DNA of 64,000 nt, taken from NCBI GenBank assembly GCA_023634235.1, contig JAMKCF010000083.1, forward strand, positions 1 to 64,000, given 5' to 3'. The notes under the pieces were generated by a model, which saw only the letters and a list, made by a program, of their open reading frames with translations, was not told where the DNA came from and ran no database searches. Source of the DNA: Pisaster brevispinus. Lineage: Eukaryota > Echinodermata > Asteroidea > Forcipulatida > Asteriidae. Each line of letters begins with the position of its first letter. Within the stretch, counting starts at the first letter, position 1. The translations under genes and the position numbers were made by a program. This document shows, in pieces, positions 42,851 through 56,265 of the stretch.

Positions 42851-43779
42851 TACGCAGGAGATGTTGGTTAATAGGGTTAGACGATTGTGTCACGTTTGTT
42901 TAAAAAAAGATAAATTCTTGCCTAAATATCTTAAAAAGATGTCCAGAATAGATAGCTTAATTTCTGTTGTGAGTCGATCCATGTGTAGCGTGTTCTACGG
43001 ATTTGCGCAATCCTTAGATTGTGCTCTACGGACTGGGCAGCTTCATCTGCAAAATCTGCAAATTCATAGAATGCTCCACGAGCATCAACGTACAACTGAA
43101 TTCAGGCGCGATCCCTTCCGGACTTCAGGGTCAGATTTTGAGCCTAGAATTTTTCTTTTTGGGGAATCGTGTCTGACACAATCCTACCACCATATTAAAT
43201 GGAAACATCTCTTGCGTAGCTCAGGTGAGTTGAAAGTATACAGTGGGTCGGTCAAGGGGCAATGGAGTCGAGGACCCAGCAGGGCCCTAGGCTTAGGAGG
43301 TGCGAGAGTTCTTATGTTCGTTTTAGTTTAGTTTGGGGCCATGCAGAATTGTCCATGTTTACAAAAATAAAAAAATTAAAGATTTTTTTTTCGAAATTGT
43401 TTTTACCCACCCACCCACCCACAACAAATGATAGTGAATGGCTTCATAATATAATCTACACACTGAAGACATAGAAACAGATATTTTAGATCAAAGGTCT
43501 CCAACATCAGTACTTTTCAATTGTTTTTGTTTGGCAAGAAACTTTGTAGTTTATCAGGAACTAAATTGACAATCATGGCCAGCCGGGTACTTTTTCTTCT
43601 TCTCTTCATATTTTTTTGAAAAACTTAATTTCGATTTTCAATTATTTTTTGTGACCAACCCACCAATAATTTAGTGGGTTTTTTTTTTACATTGATTATT
43701 CTGAATGACCCCTAAGTTTGAGTTAATGTTGACAAATTTAGCCATCAATCACGGTCAAATTTTCATATTACTTTGTGAG

Positions 43780-46700
43780 GGTTAGGCTAGGCTTAGGTTG
43801 AGGGTTAGGCTTAGGGTGTGGGTTAGTATTGGGATTGGGTTAGGGTTAGGGTTAACCCAATTTGTTTTGTTAACATTTACTATTCTGAATGGCCCCTTTA
43901 GTTTGATTAAATTTTGACAAATCTAGCAATCATTCACGGTAACATTTTCATATTACCTTCTGACGGTTAATCTAGGGTTAGGGTTAGTGTTGGGTTAGGG
44001 GTAAGGTAAGGGTTAGGGTTAGTGTTAGGGTTAGTGTTAGGGTTAGTGTTAGTGTTAGGTTGAGGGTTAGGCTTAGGGTTAGGGTTAGTGTTGGGTTAGG
44101 GGTAAGGTAAGGGTAAGGGTTAGGGTTAGTGCTAGGGTTAGGTTGATGGTTAGGCTTAGGGTGAGGGTTTTTATATGGTTTGTGTTAGAGTTAGGGTTAC
44201 AATGGTGTTAGCGTTAGGGTTTGGGTAAGGGTTGGGCTTGGTCTAAGTTTGGTTTTTGGGTTAGTGTAAGGGGTTTGGGTTAGGTTTAGGGTCAAGTTAG
44301 GGTGATGCTTAGGCTAGGCTTAGTTTGATGTTAAGGCCTAGGTCAAGGGTTAGTGTTGGGATTTTGGTTGAGTTAAAGTTAGGCTAGGCCTAGTTTGAGG
44401 GTTAGGGTAAGTGAAAGGGTTAGCTTTAGAGATGGGTTAAGGCTTACGGTTACTGTCAGGGTTAGGCTTATGGTTAGTGTGAGGCTGAAGTAGTAGTTGA
44501 TTGTAAGGATGAGGGTAAGGGTGAGGGTAAGGTTGAGGGTTAAGGTTAGGTTTAGGGTAAGGGCTAAGCTAAAGCTTACGCTCAGGGTTAGGGCTTGGTG
44601 TGTTAAGATTTGTGTTTGGGGTCTGGGTTAGGGTAAGTGCTTAAGTCAACAAAATATCATTTTCAACAACTTTCAGTATTTTAAACTTAGGCAGGTAGGG
44701 GTTAGGGTTAGGGTTATAGTCATGGTTAGGCTTATTGTTATTGTGAGGGCGAGGTTATAGGTGAGGGTTAGGACGAGGGTAAGGGTGAGGGTTAGGCTAA
44801 GGCTTAGGGCTTGGGTTAGGGTTAGACTTAGGTTTAGGCTTAGGGTTAGTGTTAGGGTTAGGTCTTGGATTGTTCTTGGTTTGTTAAGGTTTGTGTTTGG
44901 GGCTGGGATTGGCGTTAGTGCTTGAGTAAACGAAATACCATTTTCAACAACTTTCACCCAACTTTCAACCTGCTGTAGGTTGGGTTAGTGTTTAGGTGAG
45001 GGTTAGGCTTAGGGTGAGGGTTTTTATTTGGGTTGGGTTAGAGTCAGGTTCGGTTAGGGTTAGCATTAGGGTTAAGGTTAAGGTTATTGTGGGGTTAGGG
45101 TTAAGGTAAGGGTTAGGTTTGGTGTAGGTTTGGTTTTAAGGACTAGTGTTAGGGGTCGGGTTAGGGTAAGGATGGGTAAGGGTTAGGTTAGGCTTAGTTT
45201 GAGGGTTAGGGTTAGTGTAAGGGTTAACTTTAGTTTTAGAGTTGTTTTAAGGCTTATGGTTATTGTCATGGTTAGGCTAAGGTTAGTGTGAGGGTGAGGT
45301 TGTAGTTGATGGTTTGGATGAGGGTGAGGGTTGAGGTTAGGTTTAGGTTGTGGGTTTGGGTTAGGGTAAGAGCTAGGCTTAAGCTTAGACTCAGGAGTAG
45401 GGTTAGTGTTAAGGTTTGGGTTTGGATTGGTCTTTGTTTGTTAAGGTTTGTGTTTGGGTTTGGGGTAAGGGTTAGTGCTTGAGTAAACATAATAACATTT
45501 TCAAACAACTTTCAGTATTTTAAACTTAGGCAGGTAGGGGTTAAAGTTAGGGAAAAGATTAGGGTTAAGGTAAGGGCTGGGATTTGGTTTGATTTGCTGT
45601 TAGTGTTAGTGTTTGGTGTTGGGTTAGGGTTAGGGTTAGTGTTTGGATTCGTTTAGTTTTGTGTTGGGGTTGGGGTTAGGGTTACGGTAAGGGTTAGGGT
45701 CGGTGTAGTTTTGGTTTTAGGGTTATGGTTAGGGGTTGGGGTAAGGTTAGGGTTAGGATGGGGTAGGGTTAGGCTAGGTTTAGTTTGAGGGTTAGGGTTA
45801 GTATAAGGGTTAGGTTTAGCTTTATTTTGGGGTAAGGCCTAGGGTTAGGGTCATATTTAGTTGTATGGTTAGTGTGAGGGTGAGGTTGTAGGAGATGGTT
45901 AGGATGAGGGTAAAGGTAAGCGTTAAGGTTAGGTTTAGGATAGGGTTAGTGTTAGGGTAAAGGCTAGGCTTAAGCTTAGGGTTAGGGCTAGTGCTAGGGT
46001 TAGGGCTTGGATTGGTCTTGGTTTGTTAGGGTTGGTGTTTGGGTCAGGGTTAGTGCTTGAGTAAACGATGTATCATTTTCAATAATTGTTATTGTTTTAA
46101 ACTTAGGCAGGTAGGGGTTTGGGTTAGGGTAGAGTTTAGGGTCAGGGTTAGGGTTAAGGTTAGGGCTGGAATTTGGTTTTGTTTGGTGTTAGTGTTAGTG
46201 TTTAGTGTTGGTTAGGGTTAAGGTTAGGGTTAGGGTTAGGGTTAGGGTTAGGGTTAGGGTTAGCTTTAGAGTTGGTGATGAGGCTTAGGGTTAGAGTCAT
46301 GGTTAGTCGTATGGTTAATGTGAGGGTGAGGTTGTAGGAGAGGGTTAAGCTTAGGGTTAGGGCTAGTGTCAGGGTTAGGGCTTGGATTGGTCGTGGTGTG
46401 TTGTTAAGGTTGGTGTTTGGGGTAGTGGTTGGGGTTTGTGCTTGAGTAAACGATTTGTCATTTTGAACAATTTTTAGTGTTTTAAACTGAGGCAGGTAGG
46501 GGTTAGGGTCGGGCTTAGGGTTAGGGCTAGGATTGGTCTTGGTTTGTTAGGGTTGTTGTTTGGGGTTGGCGTCAGGGTTAGTGCTTGAGTAAAAGATGTA
46601 TCATTTTCAACAATTTTCAGTGTTTTAAACTTAGGCAGGTAGAAGTTTGGGTTAGGGTAGGGGTTAGGGTTAAGGTTAGGGCTGGAATTTGATTTTGTTT

Positions 46701-49260
46701 GGTGTTAGTGTTAGTGTTTGGTTAGGGTTAGGGTTAGGGTTAGGGTTAGGGTTAGGGTTAGGGTAAGGGTTAGGGTTAGCTTTAGAGTTGGGGATGAGGC
46801 TTAGGGTTAGAGTCATGGTTAGTCGTATGGTTAATGTGAGGGTGAGGTAGGAGAGGGTTAAGATGAGGGTAAGGGTGAGGGTTAAGGTAAGGTTTAGGAT
46901 AGGGTTAGTGTTAGGGTAAGCGCTAGGCTTAAGCTTAGGGTTAGTGCTAGTGTTAGAGTTAGGGCTTGGAGTGGTCGTGGTGTGTTGTTAAGGTTGGTGA
47001 ATGGGGTAGTGGTTAGGGTTTGTGCTTGAGTAAACGATTTGTCATTTTGAACAGTTTTCAGTGTTTTAAACTGAGGCAGGTAGGGGTTAGGGTTAGGTTC
47101 GGGGTTAGAGTTAGGGTTAGGGTTAAGGTTAGGGCTGGAATTTGGTTTTGTTTGGTGTTAGTGTTAGTGTTTGGTGTTGGGTTAGGGTTAGGATCAGGGT
47201 TAGGCTTAGGGCTAGGGTTAGTATTGGGATTCGTCTAGATTTGTCTTTGCTGTCGGGGTTATGTTTGGGGTTGAGGTTGGTGTAGGTTTGGTTTTAGGGT
47301 TAGGTTTAGGGGTTGGGTTAAGGTTAGGGCTTGGATTTGGTTTGGTTTACTGTTATTGTTAGTGTTTGGTGTTGGGTTAGGGTAAGGATTAGGGTTAGGG
47401 TTAGTGTTTGGATTCGTCGAGTTTTGTGTTGGGGTTGGGGTTAGGGTCGGTGTAGGTTTGGTTTTAGGGTTATGGTTAGGTGTTGGGTTAAGGTTAGGGT
47501 TAGTTTGAGGATTAGGGTTGGTTTAAGGGTTAGGTTTAGCTTAAGAGTTGGGTAAGGCCTAGGGTTAGGGTCACGGTTAGTCTTATGGTTAGTGTGAGGG
47601 TGAGGTTGTAGGAGATGTTTAGGATTAGGGTAAGGGTGAGCGTTAAGGTTAGGTTTAGGAAAGGGTTAGTGTTAGGGTAAAGGTTAGGCTTTACCTTAGG
47701 GTTAGGGCTAGTTTTAGGGTTAGGGCTTGGATTGGTCTTGGTTTGTTAAGGTTGGTGTTTAGGGTTGGGGTTAGGGTTAGTGCTTGAGTAAATGATGTAT
47801 CTTTTTCAACAATTTTCAGTGTTTTAAACTTAGGCAGGTAAGGGTTAGGATTAAGGTTAGGGCTGGGATTTGGTTTTGTTTGGTGTAAGTGTTAGTGTTT
47901 GGTGTTGGGTAAAGGTTAGGATCAGGGTTAGGGTTAGGGCTAGGGTTAGTATTGGCATTTGTCTAGATTTGTCTTTAGGGTTGGGGTTAGGTTTGGGGTT
48001 GGGGTTTTTGTAGGTTTGGTTTTAGGGTTAGGGTTAGGATAGGGTTAGGGTTAGGCTAGGCTTAGTTTAAGGGTTATAGTTAGGATTGGGTTATGGTTTG
48101 GCTAGGCTTAGTTTGAGTATTAGTGTTAGGGTTAGTGTAAGGGTAAGGTTTAGCTTTAGAGTAGGGGGCAAGGCTTAGGGTTAGTTTCATGGTTAGTCGT
48201 ATGGTTAGTGTGAGGGTGAGAGAGGTTGCAGGAGATTGTTAAGATGAGGGTAAGGGTGAGGGTTAAGGTTAGGTTTAGGATAGGGTTAGTGTTAGCGTAA
48301 GGGCTAGGCTTAAGCTTAGGGTTAGGGCTAGTGTTGGGGTTAGGGCTTTAATTGGTCTTGGTGTGTTAAGGTTGGTGTTTGGGGTTGGGGTTAGGGTTAG
48401 TGCTTGAGTAACCGATGTATCATTTTCAACAATTTTCAGTGTTTTAAACTTAGGCAGGTAGGGTTTAGGGTTAGGGTTAGGGTTAGGGTTAAGGTTAGGT
48501 CTGGAATTTGGTTTGGTTTGGTGTTAGTGTTAGTGTTAATGTTTGGTGTTGGGTTAGGGTTAGTATTGGGATTCGTCTAGGTTTGTCTTTGGGGTTGGGG
48601 TTAGGGGTTGGGGTAGGTGTAGGTTTGGTTTTAGGGTTAGGGGTTGGGTTAAGGTTAGAGTTAGGGTAAGGCCAGGCTTAGTTCAAGGGTTAGTGTTAGG
48701 ATTTAGTTAGGGTTAGGCTAGGCTTAGTTTTAGGGTTAGTGTTTGAGTGTTATTGTTAGGGTTAGTGTAAGGGTTAGGTTTAGCTTTAGAGTTAGGGTTA
48801 GGGTCATGGTTAGTCTTATTGTTAGTTTGAGGGTGAGGTTGTAGGAGATAGTTAGGATGAGGGTAAGTGTGAGGGTTAAGGTTAGGTTTATCCTGAGGGT
48901 TAGGTTTAGGGTAAGCTTAGGCTTAGGGTTAGTGTTATGGTTAGGGCTTGGATTGGTCTTGGTTTGTTGTTAAGGTTGGTGTTTGGGTTTGGGATTAGGG
49001 TTAGTGCTTGAGTAAACGATATATCATTTTAGGGTTAGAGTTAGGCTCAGGGTTAAGGTTATGTTTAGGGTTAAGGTTTATGGCTGGGATTTGGTTTGGT
49101 TTGTTGTTAGTGTTAGTGTTAGTGTTTGGTGTTGGGTTAGGGTTAGTATGAGGGTTAGGGTTAGTATTGGGATTCGTGTATGTTTTTCTTTGGGGTTGGG
49201 GTTGGGGTTAGGTTTGGGATTAGGGCTTATGGTTGGTTGAACTAGAAATATCTTGTTCAA
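43780..49260. repeat. G-rich TTAGGG-like degenerate array with recurring spacer
   Basis: About 5.4 kb of GGTTAGGGTTAG-like variants (ggttaggctt, gggtaagggt, agtgttagtg), pure TTAGGG runs being short (46206-46262, 46725-46770). A non-telomeric spacer with gtgcttgagtaaacgatgta, cattttcaacaattttcag and ttttaaacttaggcaggta recurs near 44637, 44920, 45474, 46052, 46437, 46580, 47022, 47779, 48399, 49004 and 49243 in complete or partial form. The G-rich strand is the plus strand, opposite to the left-edge array. Confidence 0.9.
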
Positions 49261-50449
49261 CAACTTTCAGTTGCATTATACTTAGGCACGTAAGGTGTAC
49301 GGGGCACATGCCCCCAGTTGATTTCCTTCCCCCACCCCCACGGTGCAACCCCTGTTCCCCTATCGGTACCTCACATTTGCATCTTCCTTAACTTGAAATT
49401 TTGATATTTGAGATTAAAAGATCAAGGTTTTGTATTTTATATACTTTTAAATGTGATAATTTTATTGCTTTAAAAACTGTTTTTTTTTTTTTTTACACGC
49501 GAATGGAATGTTTTGGTTTCTCACTTATGTCAGATTATTATATAATAGTAAATGGCAATAACAAGAGCACTGATAAGAAGCTTGTATTTAGAGAATCGTA
49601 GACCGAAAATGTAGTTTTAATTGGCCACAGTGTACCCCCTAAAATTGTATCATAGTTCCGGCTCTGACAATAAGTCAAATCCCAGCAATTATTTTGCTAT
49701 GTGCAAATGTATGCTAGCCTGTCGGCCAGTTGCATAACCAGATAGGGCATTGGATTTCACCTCCTTGCCCCATTGAGCTTTTTTTAATGCAAAAATGAAT
49801 GGTTCGATAGCCTGGAGTTATTTCTTTCACCGCTTCCTCCCCCGAACCCCCCCCCCCCTTCCACCCAATAAAAAAAAACCACTCTTGTTCCACTGGCGAT
49901 TGCATAATTGGCAATTTCCATTTACATAGATTTCTCCCAACTGTCTCATTTCTTATTGTGTTCAAACCTTCCTTAACCCTGGGTAAGGATAATTAATTCA
50001 ATTGCTCTTTATTATATTATTAACCACTATTTGTGATGCAAGCCTCGAAGTCGCTAGATTACAGTGACCTGCGCAGTGGAAATGAGCAGAGTGACCATTA
50101 CAAGCCTTTTTGTTCTTTAGGGGGTTGATTAGCCAATGGGATTCACTGTGTCGTAACCTCATAAAGGATCTCAACAGGTGTTACGCAAATGAGGCAGGGT
50201 TTTTGTGCACGTTTTAAAGCATTCTCTGAGGGTGAAGACGGCATGGCATTTTCTGTACGCGAGGACTACATGAAGGACGGCCCTATACCTCTGGGCGCTA
50301 GCACGGGATTTGGACGTCGCGTTTTTTGATGAACTTTACCGGAAAAATAACTCACAATTGCTGAAAATATTTTCAGAAAATATTTGCAATAACTGTAGCA
50401 GCATTTGACAAAAGTATTGGCTGATATTTTGAAGGATACCTACGACTGA

Positions 50450-50452
50450 GAC

Positions 50453-50486
<34 letters not shown>

Positions 50487-50487
50487 T
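50450..50487. repeat. AG-rich microsatellite
   Basis: agagagagacagagagagag and following AG run. Confidence 0.85.
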
Positions 50488-51666
50488 GGCGCGTAATTCT
50501 TTCACTTGCAAGAAGGAATGGTCTTTTTACAAACTGCAGAACATTAAACAAAATTCACTGTTGAGCCCTTTAGTACATATCGTGAGTTCCACGGAGTTAA
50601 CTTAAGCTCAGGCTACAGACTTTATACAATTAAGTGAACTATAGGACAAATTAACTTCAGTGTTGAGCACGCGAGTGTAGCTGGAGAGTGCTCCAGTGAT
50701 TGAACGCAGACTGCAGTGTAAAAGATGGACTACCGAAGCCACTTGATGTTGAGCAATACTCTCTTCTTTCCGACATCTTGTTGAATGGTGGTTAACATGC
50801 AATGCCCACATTTGAAGCTTTAGCTTCTTAAACCCCTCAGGGTGAACTAGAACTGTAGCATTGAGGAGAGAGGTAGTATTTCAAACTTTACTTTTTCGTC
50901 AAGAGGCTGTGACCGAACCTTGCTGACTGAAGTTGACCAAGTCGGGGAACAACGAAAGCCCTGTCTGGAGCGTGGAGAGCTGCCGTGTTCCAGTCAAGAT
51001 TCAAGGGACATTGATGGGATAAGTTGCCTGATGGAGAACATTTCATGTGCTGACTATCTAGAGGCTGTGGCCTTGTGGGAGTTGAAGATCTATGGATTGT
51101 GTGGTATGGGGATGTGACATTGGAGGTCGTCCAAGGAAAGACAAAGACAATAGTGTGAAGACTGCGCACGGTAAGCGAAGATCTAACACATTCTCTTGCA
51201 GGTTCCCACCCTTCTTTTACACCCCCTGTCCGATACTAGATGATAAGCGATGAACTTGTTGATGTTGTCCCCCATTTGTTTAGCTTTCAATGTGATGTCA
51301 CTCTGTCTTAGTGTTTCTTGATTTGCATGTTGGTCGAAGCCAGTGATGCTTTTAATTAGAAGACAAGTCTTACTGGACATTTCTTACGGGTTGAAACGTC
51401 GAAGTCGCCAGTTGTCATGTTTAATTATAATTGTCATGATTAATTTTTGTAATTCAAATTAAATTTCCTAATGTGTATGAACAAAATCTTGGATAATAAT
51501 AACTTGACAAAATCCCTCTGATAAGATTCCTTTTTTATGAGTATTGAAGTTTTAAAATATAGAAGGTTGAATCTTCATAATTTTCCTCAAAATACACAAA
51601 TTTGTCACCGCCACAAAACCCCTAAAATTCCCTTGTTTTTAACTATTCAATTATTAATTTCTGACC

Positions 51667-51955
51667 AATCTGCATTCATTTTGATGATCAATGTTTGATT
51701 TAGGAGTATGAAATAAAAAATTTAGACAGGCTAAATTAATATTTTAATATTCCTAATACCATCATTACTTCAATTCTGAATGCAGCTCTTTTAAACTAGG
51801 AGTAAACGTAACCTGTAATTAGATTATTCCAGTCCAATCTGCATTCATTTTGATGATCAATGTTTGGTTTAGGAGTATTGTATAAGGCAATTTAGACAGA
51901 CTAAATGAATATACATATTCCTAATGACAGCATTTCATCAATTCTGAATGTGTAA
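51667..51955. repeat. Two-copy tandem duplication, 169 bp apart
   Basis: aatctgcattcattttgatg begins at 51667 and 51836; both copies continue through aggagtat, ttagacag, ctaaat, attcctaat and tcaattctgaatg. Confidence 0.8.
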
Positions 51956-52200
51956 ATACTTTTCATTGAGCGTATGACCCAAAGTCCTTCAAATTTAAAT
52001 GTAGTTAGAAAAGTCAAGTCATAAAATCTTAACAAATTTGTCATAAGGAAGTAGTTAAACAAAATGTACTAAAGCACTTCAAAATTCCACCAATACAAAT
52101 CTGTTATAGCTTATGTACAATTATTCTGTGAGCGCTGAGACAAAAGAAAAACAAAATTGGGGTGGGGATAAAGAAAAGAAAAAAACACTCAAGAGGAGTT

Positions 52201-53300
52201 TTTTTCTCCATGATGAAACAGAGAGGTCAACCGCTGAGAACCCTGATGTCAATGATGCCTGTAGGTATGTATGAATGGTTAGATAGCAAAGGCCCAGAGT
52301 TAATAATAGTGTTGGCCTAGAGATAAGATTAACTCTCTTTTATAGCAGGTTCACTGAGAATAGGTAGCACCAATACTCAAATCTTGAGTAGATGATGACG
52401 ACCCTCCTTTTGATGTCCCTGATGAACAGAGGTCAGTGAGATCAAGTATTTCCAGCAAAATTAAGTATCAGGACAGGTAAAGTATGGGTAAGTGAGAAAG
52501 AAAAATAACCCTTTTCTCCACAGCTCCATCCTAACCTTTGTTTTGCAGCTAGTAACTCTTTTTTTCCCACAGTTTCTAATAACCTCTTCCTTTGTAGCCA
52601 ATAACCATTCTCTTGTTTTCCTCAGTATGTAACGGTTCTTCCTAATATGGATGCTGTGGCAGGTGATTGCGCATTGGTGGCTAACCCATGGACATGCATA
52701 GGTAATGACAGTTTGGTAAGGTGTCAGGGTAAACTCAGGGTAAATCTTGCTATTGCTTGATGTGATCCCAAATGCTAACCTTTCTAGATAGTTTTCTTCC
52801 CAAGTATGCAGGTGATGTTTGCTGATCTTGAAGCTGATGGACTTGCTTGTGCAGCTGAGGTGATGTCTACCTGCAAGGACTGTGGTCTCACACAAGATTT
52901 GGTAATGCACCAAGTAATGTAAGTTAGGGGTTTTTGGTTGAAAAAAAACTACTTAATTAATGGGACACTTACTCAACTCTAAGACATTTTAAAGGATCAT
53001 GAACATTTCTGAAAACTCTAGTGTATTGTAAAATTTACAAAGGAAAAATAATGTATCAATAAAGTTACAATATCTGAATCTCTCGAACAAAATCTAGAAA
53101 CTGTTTAGTTGTAACCAGTAATCAAACGTATTGCATCATTTGCCATTCCACAAAACAAGCAATGATTGCATTAAAATCAATTGTTTGTGCTTCTGTAATT
53201 GAAGATAAATCCCTCCATCTTCAAACAATATAGTATTTACTCCAGCTCTTGCAAATAATCACAAGTTTACAAAGTGGCTTGGGCCTAACTTATTGTCAGA
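52201..53300. other. Intergenic; no gene recognised
   Basis: The 150-codon minus ORF at 52461-52913 has no recognisable domain and ordinary base composition; not called as a gene. Confidence 0.45.
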
Positions 53301-55360
53301 CTATCTCATTGCAGTGTATATCATCCAGGTTTCTGCCAGCACCTTGACTTGAGGCTACACTCTAGTTTGCAGTGGTAATTACAACTGGAGCTGTTGCGAG
53401 CTGCATCAGTAGGTCTGGAGGATACAGGTGTAGAAAGTCAACAACAGTTTGCTTGGTTTGAAGTTTAACAATTTTAAAATTTGAGGAGAAGTTCTTCTCA
53501 CATAACTTTTGGCACATTGCAACTCGTCACCTTTGAAAATCTAAATAGCCAGCAGTCAAAAGTAAAGTAGTTCTACCATTTCTGATACCACAACAGCATT
53601 AAGCATTTACAGTTCAATTTAGACCAACTTTCCTACCAACAAAGTTGCACATCTCATTATATTTTGAAGGAAGTTCTTCTGATGTATTAGCCAAATGAGC
53701 AAATTGTTACATTGGAAGATCTAGATATAGCCAGCAGTCAAAAATATTTCTTACTTTTGCGATTCCACAACAGATGAAGCATTCAAAACCATAATTAGTT
53801 GCTTTTTCTGAAAGATATTATACCCTCAATTTTGAAACAATATAGTTTTCAGCTTTTCTTGTAAATCATCACAAATTAATAAAGTGGCATGGGCTTACTG
53901 TATGCAATTCCTCTCTTTTCAGTGGAAACCATCTGTTTTTGTTTGTTTGCCTTGAGTGGAGGCTACATTCTTATGTGCAGCGGTGACTTCAACCAGAGCT
54001 GCATTGGTGGAGTGGAGAAGATCCAGGTGCAGAAAGTCATCAGCAGTCCACATGGTTTGAAATTAAACATTTAAAAAAACTTTTATATGAGGAGAAGTTC
54101 TTGCCAAATAACATTCGGCAAATTAGCAACTGGTCACCTTTGAAGAGCTAGATATAGCCAGCAGTCAAAAGTAGTTCTACCATTTGGGATACCACAACAT
54201 CATGAAGCATTAATTAGTTATCATAACCAACTTCCCAACCAACAAACTTGCACATCTCAAGGAACTTGTCTTAAGAGTACTACTTGTGTTTCTGCAATAA
54301 AAAATGACCCCTCGTTCCTGATGAAATAACAGTTACCAGATCGTCTTGCATTTTATCAAAAATATATAGTAAAAAGTCTGTGCCTTACTTGATTAATTCT
54401 CACTTTATTACATCCCCCTTTGTTTCAATGAAACCATCTGGGGTGCAGCGTGCACTTTGACTGAAGGGTACATTCTAGTTTGCAATGGTGACGACTACAA
54501 CTGGAGCTGTTTTGAGCTGCCTCGGTAGATCTGAAGGATGCAGGTATAGAAAGTCAGCAACAGCAGACCTTGTGGTGAGGGGTCATTCAGAGTTAAGAAT
54601 TTAAAAGTTTTTTAAAATTTGTTTTGATCAACCCACCTATCCCCAAACTGTTTTTAAATATTGGCACACTTTATACATTGGAAAACAAAGCCTCAAAAGA
54701 AGCTGATATTTTAGATCAATGCTGTGCTTTTCCAGCTCAGGAGTTTTCAATGGCTTTTCCTGGCTTCAAACATGCAACTTTCAAGTTGAAAAAGAAGAGA
54801 AAGTTTTTGTCATCTTCCTGTCAGGCATGCAAGTCAGCTATCGAAACAAGGTTGACCAAATAAAATTGGACAGCATAGACATTATTATTATTATTCTGAA
54901 TGGTCCCTAAGTTTATTTTTTCTCTTGGCCAAATAGCAACTGGTCACTTTTGAAGATAGATATGCACCAGCAGTATCAAAAGTACATCTACTATTTCCAA
55001 TTCCACAACAGCAGGAACCATTCCTTCCCATCTAAATCAACTTCCCAACCAACAAACTTGCACATCTCAAGGAACTTGCATTTAGAGTACTATTTGTGTT
55101 CTGCAATCAAATTAAAACCCTCAATGCCGATGAAACAATATTTATCAGCTTGCTGCAATTTATTGCAAAGATATAGTAACAAAGTTTGTGCCTCACTTTA
55201 TTAAATCTCCTTCCTTTCAGTGAAAACCATGAGCACCTTGACTGAAGGCTACATTCTAGTGTGCAGTGGTGACTACACCTGGAGCTGTTTGGAGCTGTAT
55301 TGGTATATCTGGAGGATGCAGGTTTAGCAGTCAACAACAGCAGACTGTGTGGTAAGTTTG
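53300..55360 (+). repeat. Four diverged exon-like modules, ~500-780 bp apart
   Basis: Modules share ggctacattctagt, tgcagtggtgactac, ctggagctgtt and gtctggaggatacagg-like blocks at about 53350, 53955, 54465 and 55245. At least two start after an acceptor-like tttcag (53922, 55220), and two end near a donor-like gtgagg (54574) or gtaagt (55351). Inter-module sequence repeats as well (aactggtcacctttgaag, tagatatagccagcagtcaa). In-frame stops make protein coding unlikely. A repeat-derived spliced non-coding RNA is possible. Confidence 0.55.
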
Positions 55361-55689
55361 AAATTGTATTTTAAAACTTATATTTGAAGTGAAGTTCTGA
55401 CCATTCATCATTTGGTGGAAAAGCATATAGATATTTTTTCTAGTTTTCATTTAACACATACAACAAACCTGTGGAAATCTCATCTCATTGTTAGTCTAAT
55501 TTCTGAGGAGAAAAAAAAATGGCACATAGACGTTGTAAGTAAATGTTCAATTGAATCGAAGAACTGGAAGAACTGATCGAAGTCGGGAGGCAAAACTGCT
55601 TTCGCAAATGATACTATTTAGACTTGACTAAGGGCAATGATACTTTTATTATTAATAGTTGTCAATTTTCTGCAGATAAAGATGCTATC

Positions 55690-56265
55690 CATTGCTTCTT
55701 GGACTGTTTCACAACCAGCTGACAAAGGACTGTACATGTCTAGGCCGATGATTCTCCACAAAGAGTTATACTTTCAAAGCAGCTAAGCAGTGTTGAGGCT
55801 CACTAATGCTTCTTGGACTCATGCATGGAACAGCTGACTAAGGACTGTGTCATCTAGCCAGATGATTCTCAACCCCGAGTTTGAACTATTCCAACTGTCA
55901 ACCTAGAGATGTTCAGGCTACCAAGAAGGGCCCCATGATCTACACCAATGCTATTGGATGTGCCACCAGCATAGAGAGGACTACATCAAATCTAGCCAGA
56001 TAATTCAACTTTTCAAAGTGATGTAAAAGCGATGTTGAGGCTAACCATAAATTTGCAACCAACGCTTTGGGGGAAAATTGCGCCAGTTCCATCTGAAAGA
56101 GGACTGCATCAAATCTAGCCAGATTTATATTCTCAATCATGAGTTCAGTTTTTCAAAGTGACTTACAAATTGTGAGGTTAATGGAGTATTTCCCCATTTT
56201 GCCAATGGGCTTGTACGCCCAGCGTCATCTGAGGACTGCATCAAGTCAAGCCAAATGGGATCAAT
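55690..56265. repeat. ~120-bp diverged tandem repeat, five copies
   Basis: aggactgcatcaaatctagc-like motifs recur near 55727, 55841, 55978, 56101 and 56231, each followed by cagatgattctc-like sequence. Directly downstream of the exon-like modules. Confidence 0.65.

Larger units (their letters stand above)
39867..43780. other. Intergenic region downstream of the UBA/UBX/LRR gene
   Basis: Holds GGGCCCAATTTC-type copies (40490-40625 partial, 41232-41475, 42333-42524, 42555-42600 partial) and a diverged copy of the promoter-proximal block (42170-42830). ORFs of 114 codons (40753) and 156 codons (42861) have no recognisable motif. Confidence 0.5.
49261..52200. other. Intergenic; no gene recognised
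   Basis: Contains an (AG)n/(GACAGA)n microsatellite at 50450-50487 and a 169-bp-spaced duplication (51667-51790 and 51836-51955). No ORF has recognisable motifs. Confidence 0.5.

Noticed and set aside
42861..43331. 156-codon plus ORF
   Set aside because: No motif or splice context; lies in repeat-rich intergenic sequence.
51380..51420. gaaacgtcgaagtcgccag as a second hammerhead/Penelope motif
   Set aside because: No CTGANGA core upstream and no associated coding sequence.
52205..52440. TGATGA and CTGA motifs suggesting a box C/D snoRNA
   Set aside because: C and D boxes are too close together and no terminal stem is visible.
52461..52913. 150-codon minus ORF
   Set aside because: No recognisable domain, no supporting splice signals.
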